Source of the DNA: Candidatus Fermentibacteraceae bacterium
GTDB taxonomy: Bacteria; Fermentibacterota; Fermentibacteria; Fermentibacterales; JCC-6
Direction: 5' to 3'
Assembly (NCBI GenBank): GCA_029932015.1
Contig: JAOZQW010000074.1
Location: 1-5,866, forward strand
DNA length: 5,866 nucleotides
Part shown: positions 1 to 5,866 of the stretch, in pieces
How the letters are laid out: each line of letters begins with the position of its first letter
Numbering within the stretch: the first letter of the stretch is position 1
Notes under the pieces: generated by a model
Told to the model about the DNA's origin: nothing
The model's database searches: none
The model's input: the letters and a program-made list of their open reading frames with translations, nothing else
Program-made: the position numbers and the translations under genes

Positions 1-2
1 CC

Positions 3-2198
3 AGTAGACTCTCTCTGCTCACGATGCTGCTGATGTTTCTTGCCGCTGGATGCGGATCAGCCTCCCCAATCACCGCCCAGCCTGACCATCCAGCGGTGCA
101 TCTGATTCTGCCAGAGGCAACATGCACCTGGGAATGGGGGTTCGATCCATGTCCTGACTTCAATTCCTCCATGCCAGCCTACGGCCTGCCTCTGCAAGCG
201 GAAGAGCTGATGAACGGCATTCCTTTGCTGGAGATTCTCTCCCTGTCCGAACTCCCCGCCGGATTACTTGAGAACGGTTTCTCCGTGAGTAAAGCATCCT
301 GGCTTGGGGATGAGCCGGTCAGGGCTTTCAGTACCCTTCGGAATGACAGAGTACCTGTATACGTCTCATCCGGAATTGTTCTTCATCTCCTGCACATCTT
401 CTTCGATCAGTCCCTGGCATACTTGGAGGAGGAGTATCTCCTGCACGATCTGGCTACGCTGGTCGACCACCTCTACATGCTCGCCATGGAACGTGATGAT
501 GAGCTTTCTGCAGCGTATCTGGCCGTGGGAGCCTCCCTCCTGAGCCCCTCGTTCGAGGTTGATCCGTCTATTGCTCTGACCGTCTCTGCGGAACTGGATC
601 TCATCGAGAGCGCTTCCGGATTCACAGAGAGCCCCATATTCGGATACTATGAGGATTACAGCCAGTATATCCCCAGGGGTCACTACGACTCCAGCGAACG
701 CCTGAGTCGCTACTTCCTTGCGGCAATGTGGTTCGGCAGAATGACATTCATCCTCCACGGTGGAGAACCATACGGAGAGAACGCGGAGTACCTTGTTTCA
801 GAGGAAAGAGCGATGGAGCAGACTTGCGCCGCTCTTGCCATTGCGGCGGACATGAAAACGGACGCTCCCGGCGAGATCACACTGGGAGATGTTTGGGAGC
901 GCATCTATGGCACAACAACACTTTTCGCAGGCTTCTCCGACGACCTCTCTGTGCCGGAGTACTCCCGAGGCCTATCGGATCTGACCGGTCTTGAGAGTCT
1001 CGATCCCGGACTTCTGGACCGGAACCTCTACAACAGGTTCATAGAGCTTGTCGACTCACTTTACGCACCTCCAGCAATTTACAGCGGGACTGGTGAATCC
1101 GGTCTGCCGCCTGGAGGGTACGCAGGCGAACTCGCTATGAAGACAATGGGATTCCGACTCCTTGGACAGCGATATGCCCCTGACAGCCAGATCCTCGGCA
1201 GCCTTGTCTTCCCGGCAGTAGGCGCCAGCGCAACGGGTGATCTCCGCACAATGCCCACAGGACTCGACGTGGCAGCAGTTATGGGCAGCGCTGAAGCGAG
1301 AGACCTGCTTGAGGAGCTGGACTGCTTCGCATTTGAGAGATACTGGGAGATACTCACCTCTCTCGAGGATCAAGTCGCATCATTCGGGCCTGAAGCCTGG
1401 CATTCGACCCTGTATATGTCCTGGCTGGGGCTGCTCAGGATGGGCATCGAGCCGCTGGAGGAGGGTTATCCCACATACATGCTCACATCTGAATGGGGTC
1501 TTGCCGGTCTCTCCCGTTTCCTTTCTTCGTGGGCAATGCTCCGTCACGATACCATTCTTTATATCAAGCAGAGCTACACCGCTCAGACAATCAGTATGCC
1601 CCCTTCGCGTCTGCAGCCCTCGGCTGGCTTCGTTGAGCCGCTCCCACAGGTTTATCACGAAGCAGCAGGGATTCTTGCCATGCTGAGCGATGCCCTGGAT
1701 GGCATGGAAATGCTTGACGCTGAATTGGCCGGCAGACTGGACGCTGCCGGGGCTTTTGTGCTCGAGCTCCGTGATATCTCGATACAGGAACTGGAGGGAG
1801 TACCTCTCTCAGGAGAGCAGGCCTCATTCCTCGGTTCCATACCCGCTCTTCTCCTGTCCCTGGTAGAACAGGGAGCTGAAACTGAACAGGGCTCCGAGAC
1901 ATCTCTGGTCGCAGATGTGCATACTGATCAGAATACAGGTGAAGTACTGGAAGTCGCGTCAGGGAATCTTGACCTGATGACGGTAGTCTTTGTCAGACCG
2001 GACGGCAGACTCGAAGCAGCCGCGGGACCTGTTCTGAGCTACTACGAGCTGACCGTCCCGCAATCAGCTCGGCTTACAGACAGGGAATGGCGTGAGATGC
2101 TCTCTTCGGGCGTTGCCAGACCGTGGTGGACCGAGCGTTATATTCATTCCCCATTTGCGGCAGACTTCAGCCCCGTCCATCCTTCACCAATAAGGTAG
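3..2198 (+). CDS. DUF3160 family lipoprotein (5' end probably outside the window)
   Basis: This is a predicted lipid-anchored envelope protein of the DUF3160 family, whose biochemical role is unknown. Numbering from the ATG at base 24 (724 residues), a lipobox LAAGC ends at Cys10, followed by Gly, which suggests outer-membrane rather than inner-membrane retention. Family hallmarks seen in order are PVYVSSGIVLHLLHIFFD (residues 111-128), a YYEDYSQYIPRGHY block (208-221), GFRLLGQRYAPDSQ (376-389), PTGLDVAAVMGS (411-422), a SWAMLRHDTILYIKQSY block (502-518), a DVHTDQNTGEVLE block (631-643) and SYYELTVP...RLTDREW near the C-terminus (672-689). Full domain coverage and a length near 700-800 residues are typical of the family. 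The ATG at 24 has no Shine-Dalgarno and would give only nine uncharged residues before the Cys. The frame stays open to base 3 and encodes an Arg there, so the real start is probably upstream. It is followed 6 nt later by hydF, suggesting co-transcription. Family assignment is confident; function and exact start are not. Confidence 0.88.
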   Translation, partial: SRLSLLTMLLMFLAAGCGSASPITAQPDHPAVHLILPEATCTWEWGFDPCPDFNSSMPAYGLPLQAEELMNGIPLLEILSLSELPAGLLENGFSVSKASWLGDEPVRAFSTLRNDRVPVYVSSGIVLHLLHIFFDQSLAYLEEEYLLHDLATLVDHLYMLAMERDDELSAAYLAVGASLLSPSFEVDPSIALTVSAELDLIESASGFTESPIFGYYEDYSQYIPRGHYDSSERLSRYFLAAMWFGRMTFILHGGEPYGENAEYLVSEERAMEQTCAALAIAADMKTDAPGEITLGDVWERIYGTTTLFAGFSDDLSVPEYSRGLSDLTGLESLDPGLLDRNLYNRFIELVDSLYAPPAIYSGTGESGLPPGGYAGELAMKTMGFRLLGQRYAPDSQILGSLVFPAVGASATGDLRTMPTGLDVAAVMGSAEARDLLEELDCFAFERYWEILTSLEDQVASFGPEAWHSTLYMSWLGLLRMGIEPLEEGYPTYMLTSEWGLAGLSRFLSSWAMLRHDTILYIKQSYTAQTISMPPSRLQPSAGFVEPLPQVYHEAAGILAMLSDALDGMEMLDAELAGRLDAAGAFVLELRDISIQELEGVPLSGEQASFLGSIPALLLSLVEQGAETEQGSETSLVADVHTDQNTGEVLEVASGNLDLMTVVFVRPDGRLEAAAGPVLSYYELTVPQSARLTDREWREMLSSGVARPWWTERYIHSPFAADFSPVHPSPIR
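2192..2195 (+). promoter_or_regulatory. Ribosome binding site of hydF
   Basis: AAGG sits 9 nt before the ATG at 2205 and overlaps the last codons of the upstream lipoprotein gene, whose TAG stop is at 2196-2198. Its position supports the 2205 start and is consistent with translational coupling. The match to the anti-Shine-Dalgarno is short. Confidence 0.5.
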
Positions 2199-2204
2199 AG
2201 CAAT

Positions 2205-3554
2205 ATGCCAAGGGTTCAGAGACTTGTAATAGGGATATTCGGCCGGATCAACGCAGGCAAGAGCACTCTAATGAATCTGCTGACCATGCAGGAGACCTCA
2301 ATTGTTGACTCAGCTCCAGGTACTACAGCTGATATAAAGAGCGCACTGATGGAGATACACGCCCTCGGTCCGGTCAGGATACTCGATACTGCCGGACTGG
2401 ATGAGAGTACCGAACTCGGTGAGAAGAAGCGCAAAAAAACCCTCTCCGCTCTCGAGGAGGTCGACCTTGCTCTTCTCGTCGTAGATCCTGTTCAGAGTAT
2501 TCTCTCCGGAGGACTGCATGTAGAGGAGAGCATATCCTCGCTTGCCAGGAAACTCTCCCGTAGACTGGCTGTAGTTTTCAACCTGCACTCCAATGCTGAT
2601 GAGCGGCTGATCGGCACGGGAGCTACACTGCCAGAGGCGATGGAATACTGTCGCTCGATATTGCCGGACCGATCCGGCACTCCCTGTCTCGAAATAAACC
2701 TTAGCGACAGTGGCCGTACTGCGGAGCTGGTCGATTTCATTTCTCGCTCCAGACCCGCCGAAGCAGGAGCGGTCGACCTGCTTCCCTTCATCGACAGGAG
2801 CGGACCTGTACTTCTTCACATTCCTCTGGATGAGGAATCTCCCTCCGGCAGACTCCTCCGCCCACAGGAGATGGCAATGGAGTATCTGCTCAGGTTGGGC
2901 GTACCGGTTGGGATGTACCGAACCGACCTTCTCCTCGCCAGGAGTGGTTCGAAAAACCTTTCTGAAGGGGAACGGACCGGATTCATGGCCTTTCTCGACT
3001 CCCTCGGCTATGGAGACAGCGTGCAGCTGGTTCTGACCGACTCCCAGGCGATAGATGTCATGAACGCATGGGTACCGGAAGATGTACCACTTACAACTTT
3101 CTCCATCATGATGATGCGAAGCACATCTGGTGGCGATCTGACACTGTTTGCCGAAGGTGCAGAGGCACTGGATCGGCTCGCTTCAGGGGATAGGATCCTG
3201 ATCGCCGAGGCATGCAACCACGACAGGATAGCCGAGGATATCGGAACCATCCAGATCCCGGAGCAGCTGTCCGCGGCATGCCCTGGATTAAAAATTGAGC
3301 ACGCCTTCGGCAGGGAATTCCCGCCTCCCGAAGAACTTGCGGAATACCGCCTGGTCATCCACTGCGGAGGATGCATGATAAGTTCGCAGAAACTGGCTGC
3401 GAGAACAGGCAGACTGGCTGAGTCCGGTGTGCCCGTAACAAACTATGGTATGGTGCTTGCCTGGCTTCAGAGTCCCGCTACTCTCAGGCGGGTACTGGAG
3501 CCATGGAGAAGGGATCTAAAACAATGCGTCGACATATTTCCATCACAACCGTAG
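2205..3554 (+). CDS. hydF: [FeFe]-hydrogenase H-cluster maturation GTPase HydF
   Basis: HydF is the cytoplasmic scaffold and GTPase that receives the diiron subcluster made by HydE and HydG and delivers it to apo-hydrogenase HydA. At 449 residues it is slightly longer than typical HydF (about 400-420). The N-terminal Ras-like domain (about 1-180) shows a P-loop GRINAGKS (13-20) with Asn16 at the position of potassium-dependent TrmE/Era-type GTPases, a switch I PGTT (38-41) and G3 DTAGLDE (61-67). The expected G4 NKxD after strand LAVVF reads NLHS (126-129), which is unusual. The middle domain carries the HydF-like segment VLLHIPLDEESPSGRLLRPQ (202-221). The C-terminal domain has LTTFSI (296-301) and the iron-sulfur signature Cys337-x-His339, 46 residues, then His386-Cys387-x-x-Cys390, followed by PVTNYG (410-415). 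The spacing falls within the known CxHx46-53HCxxC pattern. It is embedded among envelope-protein genes; hydE, hydG and hydA are not in the window. Identification is very secure. Confidence 0.96.
   Translation: MPRVQRLVIGIFGRINAGKSTLMNLLTMQETSIVDSAPGTTADIKSALMEIHALGPVRILDTAGLDESTELGEKKRKKTLSALEEVDLALLVVDPVQSILSGGLHVEESISSLARKLSRRLAVVFNLHSNADERLIGTGATLPEAMEYCRSILPDRSGTPCLEINLSDSGRTAELVDFISRSRPAEAGAVDLLPFIDRSGPVLLHIPLDEESPSGRLLRPQEMAMEYLLRLGVPVGMYRTDLLLARSGSKNLSEGERTGFMAFLDSLGYGDSVQLVLTDSQAIDVMNAWVPEDVPLTTFSIMMMRSTSGGDLTLFAEGAEALDRLASGDRILIAEACNHDRIAEDIGTIQIPEQLSAACPGLKIEHAFGREFPPPEELAEYRLVIHCGGCMISSQKLAARTGRLAESGVPVTNYGMVLAWLQSPATLRRVLEPWRRDLKQCVDIFPSQP
3505..3514 (+). promoter_or_regulatory. 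Purine-rich ribosome binding site deciding the small lipoprotein start
   Basis: GGAGAAGGGA lies inside the end of hydF (codons 434-437) and ends 9 nt before the ATG at 3524. The alternative in-frame ATG at 3503 has a GGAG only 2 nt upstream, which is too close. This favours 3524 as the start and implies that ribosomes finishing hydF can feed initiation of the next gene. Confidence 0.45.
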
Positions 3555-3817
3555 CTCTCCTCACCGTCGCACTCCTGCTCAGCTGCGGTGGCGGAGAAGA
3601 GACTCCAGAAGCAGAGCTCATCGAGGATTCAACAGATATCACTGCAGAGGATTCGCTCATGCTACATGGACACAGAGCGGACGACGAATCACCGGAGCAG
3701 CCGGATCATGGATCCCATAGTGCCGCCTTCATGATACTGGAGGAAACCAGAGAAGTCGCCGATGAAGCCAATGACAGGATCCGGGAGATGAATGCCGCAC
3801 TGGAGGATATCAGATGA
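3524..3817 (+). CDS. Small, highly acidic lipoprotein of unknown function
   Basis: I do not recognise a family. From the start at 3524 the product is 97 residues. A short basic n-region (MRRH) and a hydrophobic core (about 5-20) lead to the lipobox LLSC with Cys21, then Gly-Gly-Gly, so the mature protein should be lipid-anchored and probably sorted to the outer membrane. The 77-residue mature part is strongly acidic, with about 23 Asp/Glu against 5 Arg and no Lys. A middle stretch contains four His (48, 50, 62, 65) among acidic residues. Residues about 67-97 look like one amphipathic, possibly coiled-coil helix (EETREVADEANDRIREMN). The gene begins 31 nt inside hydF in another frame and its TGA overlaps the next ATG as ATGA, so it should be translationally coupled on both sides. 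An upstream ATG at 3503 would add seven residues but is less well placed relative to the ribosome binding site. A helical partner or anchor for the downstream exported protein is possible but only inferred from linkage. Confidence 0.75.
   Translation: MRRHISITTVALLTVALLLSCGGGEETPEAELIEDSTDITAEDSLMLHGHRADDESPEQPDHGSHSAAFMILEETREVADEANDRIREMNAALEDIR
3802..3806 (+). promoter_or_regulatory. Ribosome binding site of the 3814 gene
   Basis: GGAGG sits 7 nt before the ATG at 3814, inside the last codons of the small lipoprotein gene. Together with the ATGA stop/start overlap at 3814-3817 it gives strong support to this start and to coupled translation. Confidence 0.7.
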
Positions 3818-5094
3818 CAACACTGCTCCTGACTGCTCTGCTCCTTTCGGGAGTGCCGGAAACGTTCTCCTTACCCGCACTGTCCGACTCATGCGACTTC
3901 CTGATAATCATGCTGGAGGATGGAGCAATACCCCAGGAGCCATGGGCCGGGATCTCCGACTATCAGCGCGAGGAGCTATGGAGCTTCGGCTGCAGAGGAC
4001 TGATGGTGGAGAGAATGGGATGGTCTGGATATATCATCCTGACCCCCCCGGGGACTGCAGGCGAGATACTGGAGACAGCTGAGATTCTGGCTGTCCCGGA
4101 TTCCACTTCTGCCGTGGGTGAGGTTGCCAGGTGGATGGAGCTGGAACAGCTGTCGGACTGCGGCCCTGTTATCCTTCACTTCTCTTCGGAGGGTTCCAGC
4201 TCCCTGCCGGTGGAACTGCCCGTAAGAAGCAGCGGCTGGCTGGCAGGACCGTCAGACACTCTCATGATCCAGTCTACTAATACCAGAAGCACCTTCTGCT
4301 GGACGGAATTCCCCGATTCCGTTTCCCTCGCTCACTCCGCATGGAGAGGTACCGGCACCGAGGTGGTTCCAGTGGGTAACGCTTCTGTACGGGTTGCCTT
4401 CTCCACCGCCCTTGGAAGTGTTCCGAGCAGTCTCCATGCAGTAAGCACTGATTCACATCCTCTCGATGCGAATTTCATGGGTGCCTGGGGCGCTGCCTTC
4501 GGGGCAGTCGATTCACTGATAGCCCTCATGTATCCCGTTATCGAAGATACCGGTCACCTGCTGTGGCTGCGAGGTGAAGCAAGTGAAGGTGAGATGCCCT
4601 TCTTCGTATCACCGGCACCTCAGCCGCCTGCCTCTGTTCTTTTCGAGATGACGATCCCCGATGGATGGACAGGTGTGCCAATTCCCGGTCCAGGGGATGC
4701 ATCCAGGGTCCCGGGAGTCGTAATGGTAACCCTTCCAGGACAGCTCTCGGATCCCGACAGAGGTGATCTGATGGCTACAATCCTTGAAAGGATCATAGCC
4801 AGATCGGTTATTCCTGAGTTGGGACTGGATGTGTATTTCGATGTTGAGCATGATGACTCAGGGAAGATGATCCTCTGGTTGGTCGGTTCAAACGGCAATC
4901 CTCTTCCGGAGGGAGCCACCATGAACATTCTCGATATCCTCCGGGAGGTTTCACTTATCCCCCCCGGAGTTCGCTTTCTGAACAATGCCGCCGTGAGAAC
5001 GGCTCTAATGACCGGAAATCCTGTTGCATCACCTGCGCCGAACGTTGTGGCGGGGGAGCTGCTCCGCCTCACCGGCACGACCGGGAGCAACTGA
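3814..5094 (+). CDS. Probable exported protein of unknown function, possibly M16-like fold without catalytic motif
   Basis: No family is recognised with confidence. The 426-residue product begins with an uncharged hydrophobic stretch (TTLLLTALLLSGVP, about 2-15) that looks like a signal peptide cleaved somewhere near 13-20; it lacks a lipobox Cys and any further membrane segment. Four Cys (27, 60, 116, 162) lie in the N-terminal half and none later. The C-terminal part (about 300-420) reads as a hydrophobic strand VVMVTLP, then SDPDRGDLMATILERIIARS, GLDVYFDVEHDDSGKMILWL, and a terminal helix-rich stretch after PPGVRFLNNAAVRTALM. This order loosely resembles one half-domain of M16 peptidase-type proteins. 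The zinc motif HxxEH is absent, so if related it would be a non-catalytic homologue; this is a weak inference. The start is fixed by the GGAGG site and the ATGA overlap with the preceding lipoprotein gene. A 196-nt gap follows, so this is probably the last gene of the operon. Confidence 0.72.
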   Translation: MTTLLLTALLLSGVPETFSLPALSDSCDFLIIMLEDGAIPQEPWAGISDYQREELWSFGCRGLMVERMGWSGYIILTPPGTAGEILETAEILAVPDSTSAVGEVARWMELEQLSDCGPVILHFSSEGSSSLPVELPVRSSGWLAGPSDTLMIQSTNTRSTFCWTEFPDSVSLAHSAWRGTGTEVVPVGNASVRVAFSTALGSVPSSLHAVSTDSHPLDANFMGAWGAAFGAVDSLIALMYPVIEDTGHLLWLRGEASEGEMPFFVSPAPQPPASVLFEMTIPDGWTGVPIPGPGDASRVPGVVMVTLPGQLSDPDRGDLMATILERIIARSVIPELGLDVYFDVEHDDSGKMILWLVGSNGNPLPEGATMNILDILREVSLIPPGVRFLNNAAVRTALMTGNPVASPAPNVVAGELLRLTGTTGSN

Positions 5095-5136
5095 GACTTT
5101 TCGAAGCCTGCAGCCCTGCGATCAACCGCACAGGCA

Positions 5137-5166
5137 TTGACTGACTTCATCCCACTCTGTTATGCA
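5137..5166 (+). promoter_or_regulatory. Possible sigma-70-type promoter for the VOC gene
   Basis: TTGACT (5137-5142, five of six to TTGACA) is followed after 18 nt by TATGCA (5161-5166), which is preceded by TG one base earlier, as in an extended -10 element. TATGCA itself matches TATAAT at only three positions. An alternative -10, GATAAT, lies at 5200-5205 but has no well-spaced -35. Either would start transcription upstream of the stem-loop at 5233-5261. Promoter consensus in this organism is unknown, so the call is tentative. Confidence 0.3.
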
Positions 5167-5232
5167 TCACATTGTAACAGTGATCAGTGCAGCCGGGATG
5201 ATAATTCCTCGAAAATGGCTGTGATGTTGTCA

Positions 5233-5261
5233 CTCATGACGGGCAAATAGCCCTCCATGAG
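5233..5261 (+). other. Imperfect stem-loop in the leader of the VOC gene
   Basis: The sequence pairs as CTCATG (5233-5238) with CATGAG (5256-5261), then a 2x2 internal mismatch, then GGGC (5241-5244) with GCCC (5250-5253), closing on a 5-nt loop AAATA. That is ten base pairs in a 29-nt element. No T-run follows, so it is not a standard intrinsic terminator. It ends 13 nt before the Shine-Dalgarno of the downstream gene, so it could be a 5' leader structure, an mRNA stabiliser, or a U-tract-less 3' end for the upstream operon. The pairing is directly visible; the function is not known. Confidence 0.45.
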
Positions 5262-5274
5262 CTTCGAATCAATC

Positions 5275-5283
5275 GGAAGGGGA
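5275..5283 (+). promoter_or_regulatory. Strong ribosome binding site of the VOC gene
   Basis: GGAAGGGGA ends 7 nt before the ATG at 5291. It selects this start over the in-frame ATG seven codons in (5309), which has no comparable site upstream. Confidence 0.7.
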
Positions 5284-5290
5284 TATTGAA

Positions 5291-5866
5291 ATGCATGACA
5301 ATCTTAAGATGCTTGGAGCCTTCAGCTGGTCCGAGCTGATGACCAGCAAGCCGAAGCTATCAATAAAGTTCTACAAGAATCTTATAGGATGGGATATTGA
5401 AAAGATCCAGGTCGGGGGAAAACCCTACCATGTAATAAAGGTCAACGGTGAGGAGATCGCCGGCATTTCTGAGTATCCTGAAGAAAATCGTGGTCTACCC
5501 GCACGCTGGGAGACATTCATCACCGTATTCGATGTTGATGCGACGGTCAACGCCGCCATTCCCCTGGGCACCAACATAGTGATCCCTCCGGAGGATATAG
5601 CCGGCATAGGCAGGTTCTGCACCATCAGGCATGAGGATGGAGGAAAATTCTCCCTCATCGAGTGGGATGAGGATCCGGTCGGCGGACAGGATCCTCCGGT
5701 CTACGTTCACGGCTCGATAACCTGGTCAGGTCTCCAGACCAATGATGCGACCGCATCAAAGAACTATCTGGCTTCCCTGCTGGGAGTTGAACTCGAGATG
5801 TTCAACATGGGGGGTAGGACCTACTTCGTCATACAGCCGGAAGATCCCGCTGGTGGCACGACTGGA
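5291..5866 (+). CDS. VOC (glyoxalase/bleomycin-resistance) superfamily protein, 3' end outside the window
   Basis: The frame is open for 192 codons to the window end without a stop. It encodes two tandem beta-alpha-beta-beta-beta-type VOC modules. The first (about 8-126) starts with GAFSWSELMTSKPKLSIKFY and KNLIGW, the usual opening of stand-alone cytosolic VOC proteins of the CFP-30B/hydroxylase-like group, and ends with GGKFSLIEW (118-126). A second copy begins at about 138 with VHGSITWSGLQTNDATASKN and YLASLLG, and is cut by the edge. Such proteins are usually about 250-270 residues, so roughly 60-80 residues are missing. Members bind a metal or small hydrophobic ligands, and many have no known substrate, so neither a glyoxalase nor a resistance activity should be assumed. 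There is no signal peptide, so it is likely cytoplasmic. The 196-nt gap, own leader and strong ribosome binding site suggest a transcription unit separate from the hydF operon. Confidence 0.87.
   Translation, partial: MHDNLKMLGAFSWSELMTSKPKLSIKFYKNLIGWDIEKIQVGGKPYHVIKVNGEEIAGISEYPEENRGLPARWETFITVFDVDATVNAAIPLGTNIVIPPEDIAGIGRFCTIRHEDGGKFSLIEWDEDPVGGQDPPVYVHGSITWSGLQTNDATASKNYLASLLGVELEMFNMGGRTYFVIQPEDPAGGTTG

Noticed and set aside
3503..3523. Alternative upstream start (ATG at 3503) for the small lipoprotein
   Set aside because: The nearest GGAG is only 2 nt upstream of it, whereas the 3524 ATG has a properly spaced GGAGAAGGGA and gives a classic MRRH n-region.
4840..4854. VEH at residues 344-346 of the exported protein as part of an M16 zinc motif
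   Set aside because: M16 needs HxxEH with a downstream Glu; the upstream His is missing, so no catalytic site can be claimed.
4043..4965. Two runs of seven C (about 4043-4049 and 4959-4965) as phase-variation or frameshift sites
   Set aside because: Both fall on Pro-Pro-Gly codons in an intact frame, the tracts are short, and nothing indicates an alternative frame product.
5061..5101. Hairpin GCTCC/GGAGC (5061-5088) followed by TTTT (5098-5101) as an intrinsic terminator
   Set aside because: The stem needs a 7-nt bulge, lies inside the coding region, and the T-run is only four bases and about nine bases away. Too weak to annotate.
4620..5150. Antisense reading frame of 176 codons on the - strand
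   Set aside because: It lies opposite the 3814-5094 gene, its translation is low-complexity (Ser/Arg/Pro-rich) with no recognisable motif, and the + strand gene has a strong start and operon context. It looks like a GC-driven shadow, as do the other - strand frames.
5100..5268. 8-bp inverted repeat TTCGAAGC (5100-5107) / GCTTCGAA (5261-5268) flanking the gap
   Set aside because: The core TTCGAA is itself palindromic, and a match this short is reasonably likely by chance over this distance. No mobile-element gene or target duplication is present.
1..5866. tRNA, rRNA, CRISPR arrays, insertion sequences, toxin-antitoxin or defence genes
   Set aside because: I looked for repeats, spacer patterns, transposase motifs and RNA gene signatures and found none.

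Overview
The window is densely coding on the + strand. It holds four tightly packed genes that look like one operon (from before base 1 to 5094), a 196-base gap, and the start of a fifth gene that runs off the right edge. GC content looks to be in the mid-50s by eye. The presence of hydF, the GTPase/scaffold for [FeFe]-hydrogenase maturation, points to an anaerobic, probably H2-evolving or H2-oxidising bacterium. Two lipoproteins with a Gly after the acylated Cys, plus a probable exported protein, suggest an envelope with an outer membrane. A little-studied candidate phylum of anaerobic fermenters (the Fermentibacteria/Aegiribacteria type) would fit, but that is a guess from protein style and not a demonstrated assignment.

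Layout: (1) 3-2198, a DUF3160-family lipoprotein whose true start probably lies left of the window. (2) 2205-3554, hydF, with a canonical P-loop, DTAG and C-terminal CxH...HCxxC iron-sulfur site, but a degenerate guanine-specificity (NKxD) position. (3) 3524-3817, a very acidic small lipoprotein that starts inside the end of hydF. (4) 3814-5094, a probable exported protein of unknown function joined to gene 3 by an ATGA stop/start overlap, whose C-terminal half vaguely resembles a non-catalytic M16-peptidase-like fold. (5) 5095-5290, an intergenic gap with a possible promoter, a clear imperfect stem-loop and a strong Shine-Dalgarno sequence. (6) 5291 to beyond 5866, a two-domain VOC/glyoxalase-like protein, cut by the window edge.

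How the genes may work together: gaps of 6 nt, -31 nt and -4 nt indicate co-transcription and translational coupling of genes 1-4. HydF is cytoplasmic, while its three neighbours look surface-bound or exported, so co-transcription need not mean a shared biochemical function. No hydE, hydG or hydrogenase structural gene is visible here. The VOC gene has its own leader and is probably a separate unit. No tRNA, rRNA, CRISPR array, insertion sequence or long repeat was seen. No convincing new system is evident; the most unusual points are the altered HydF G4 motif and the coupled hydF-lipoprotein-exported protein arrangement.
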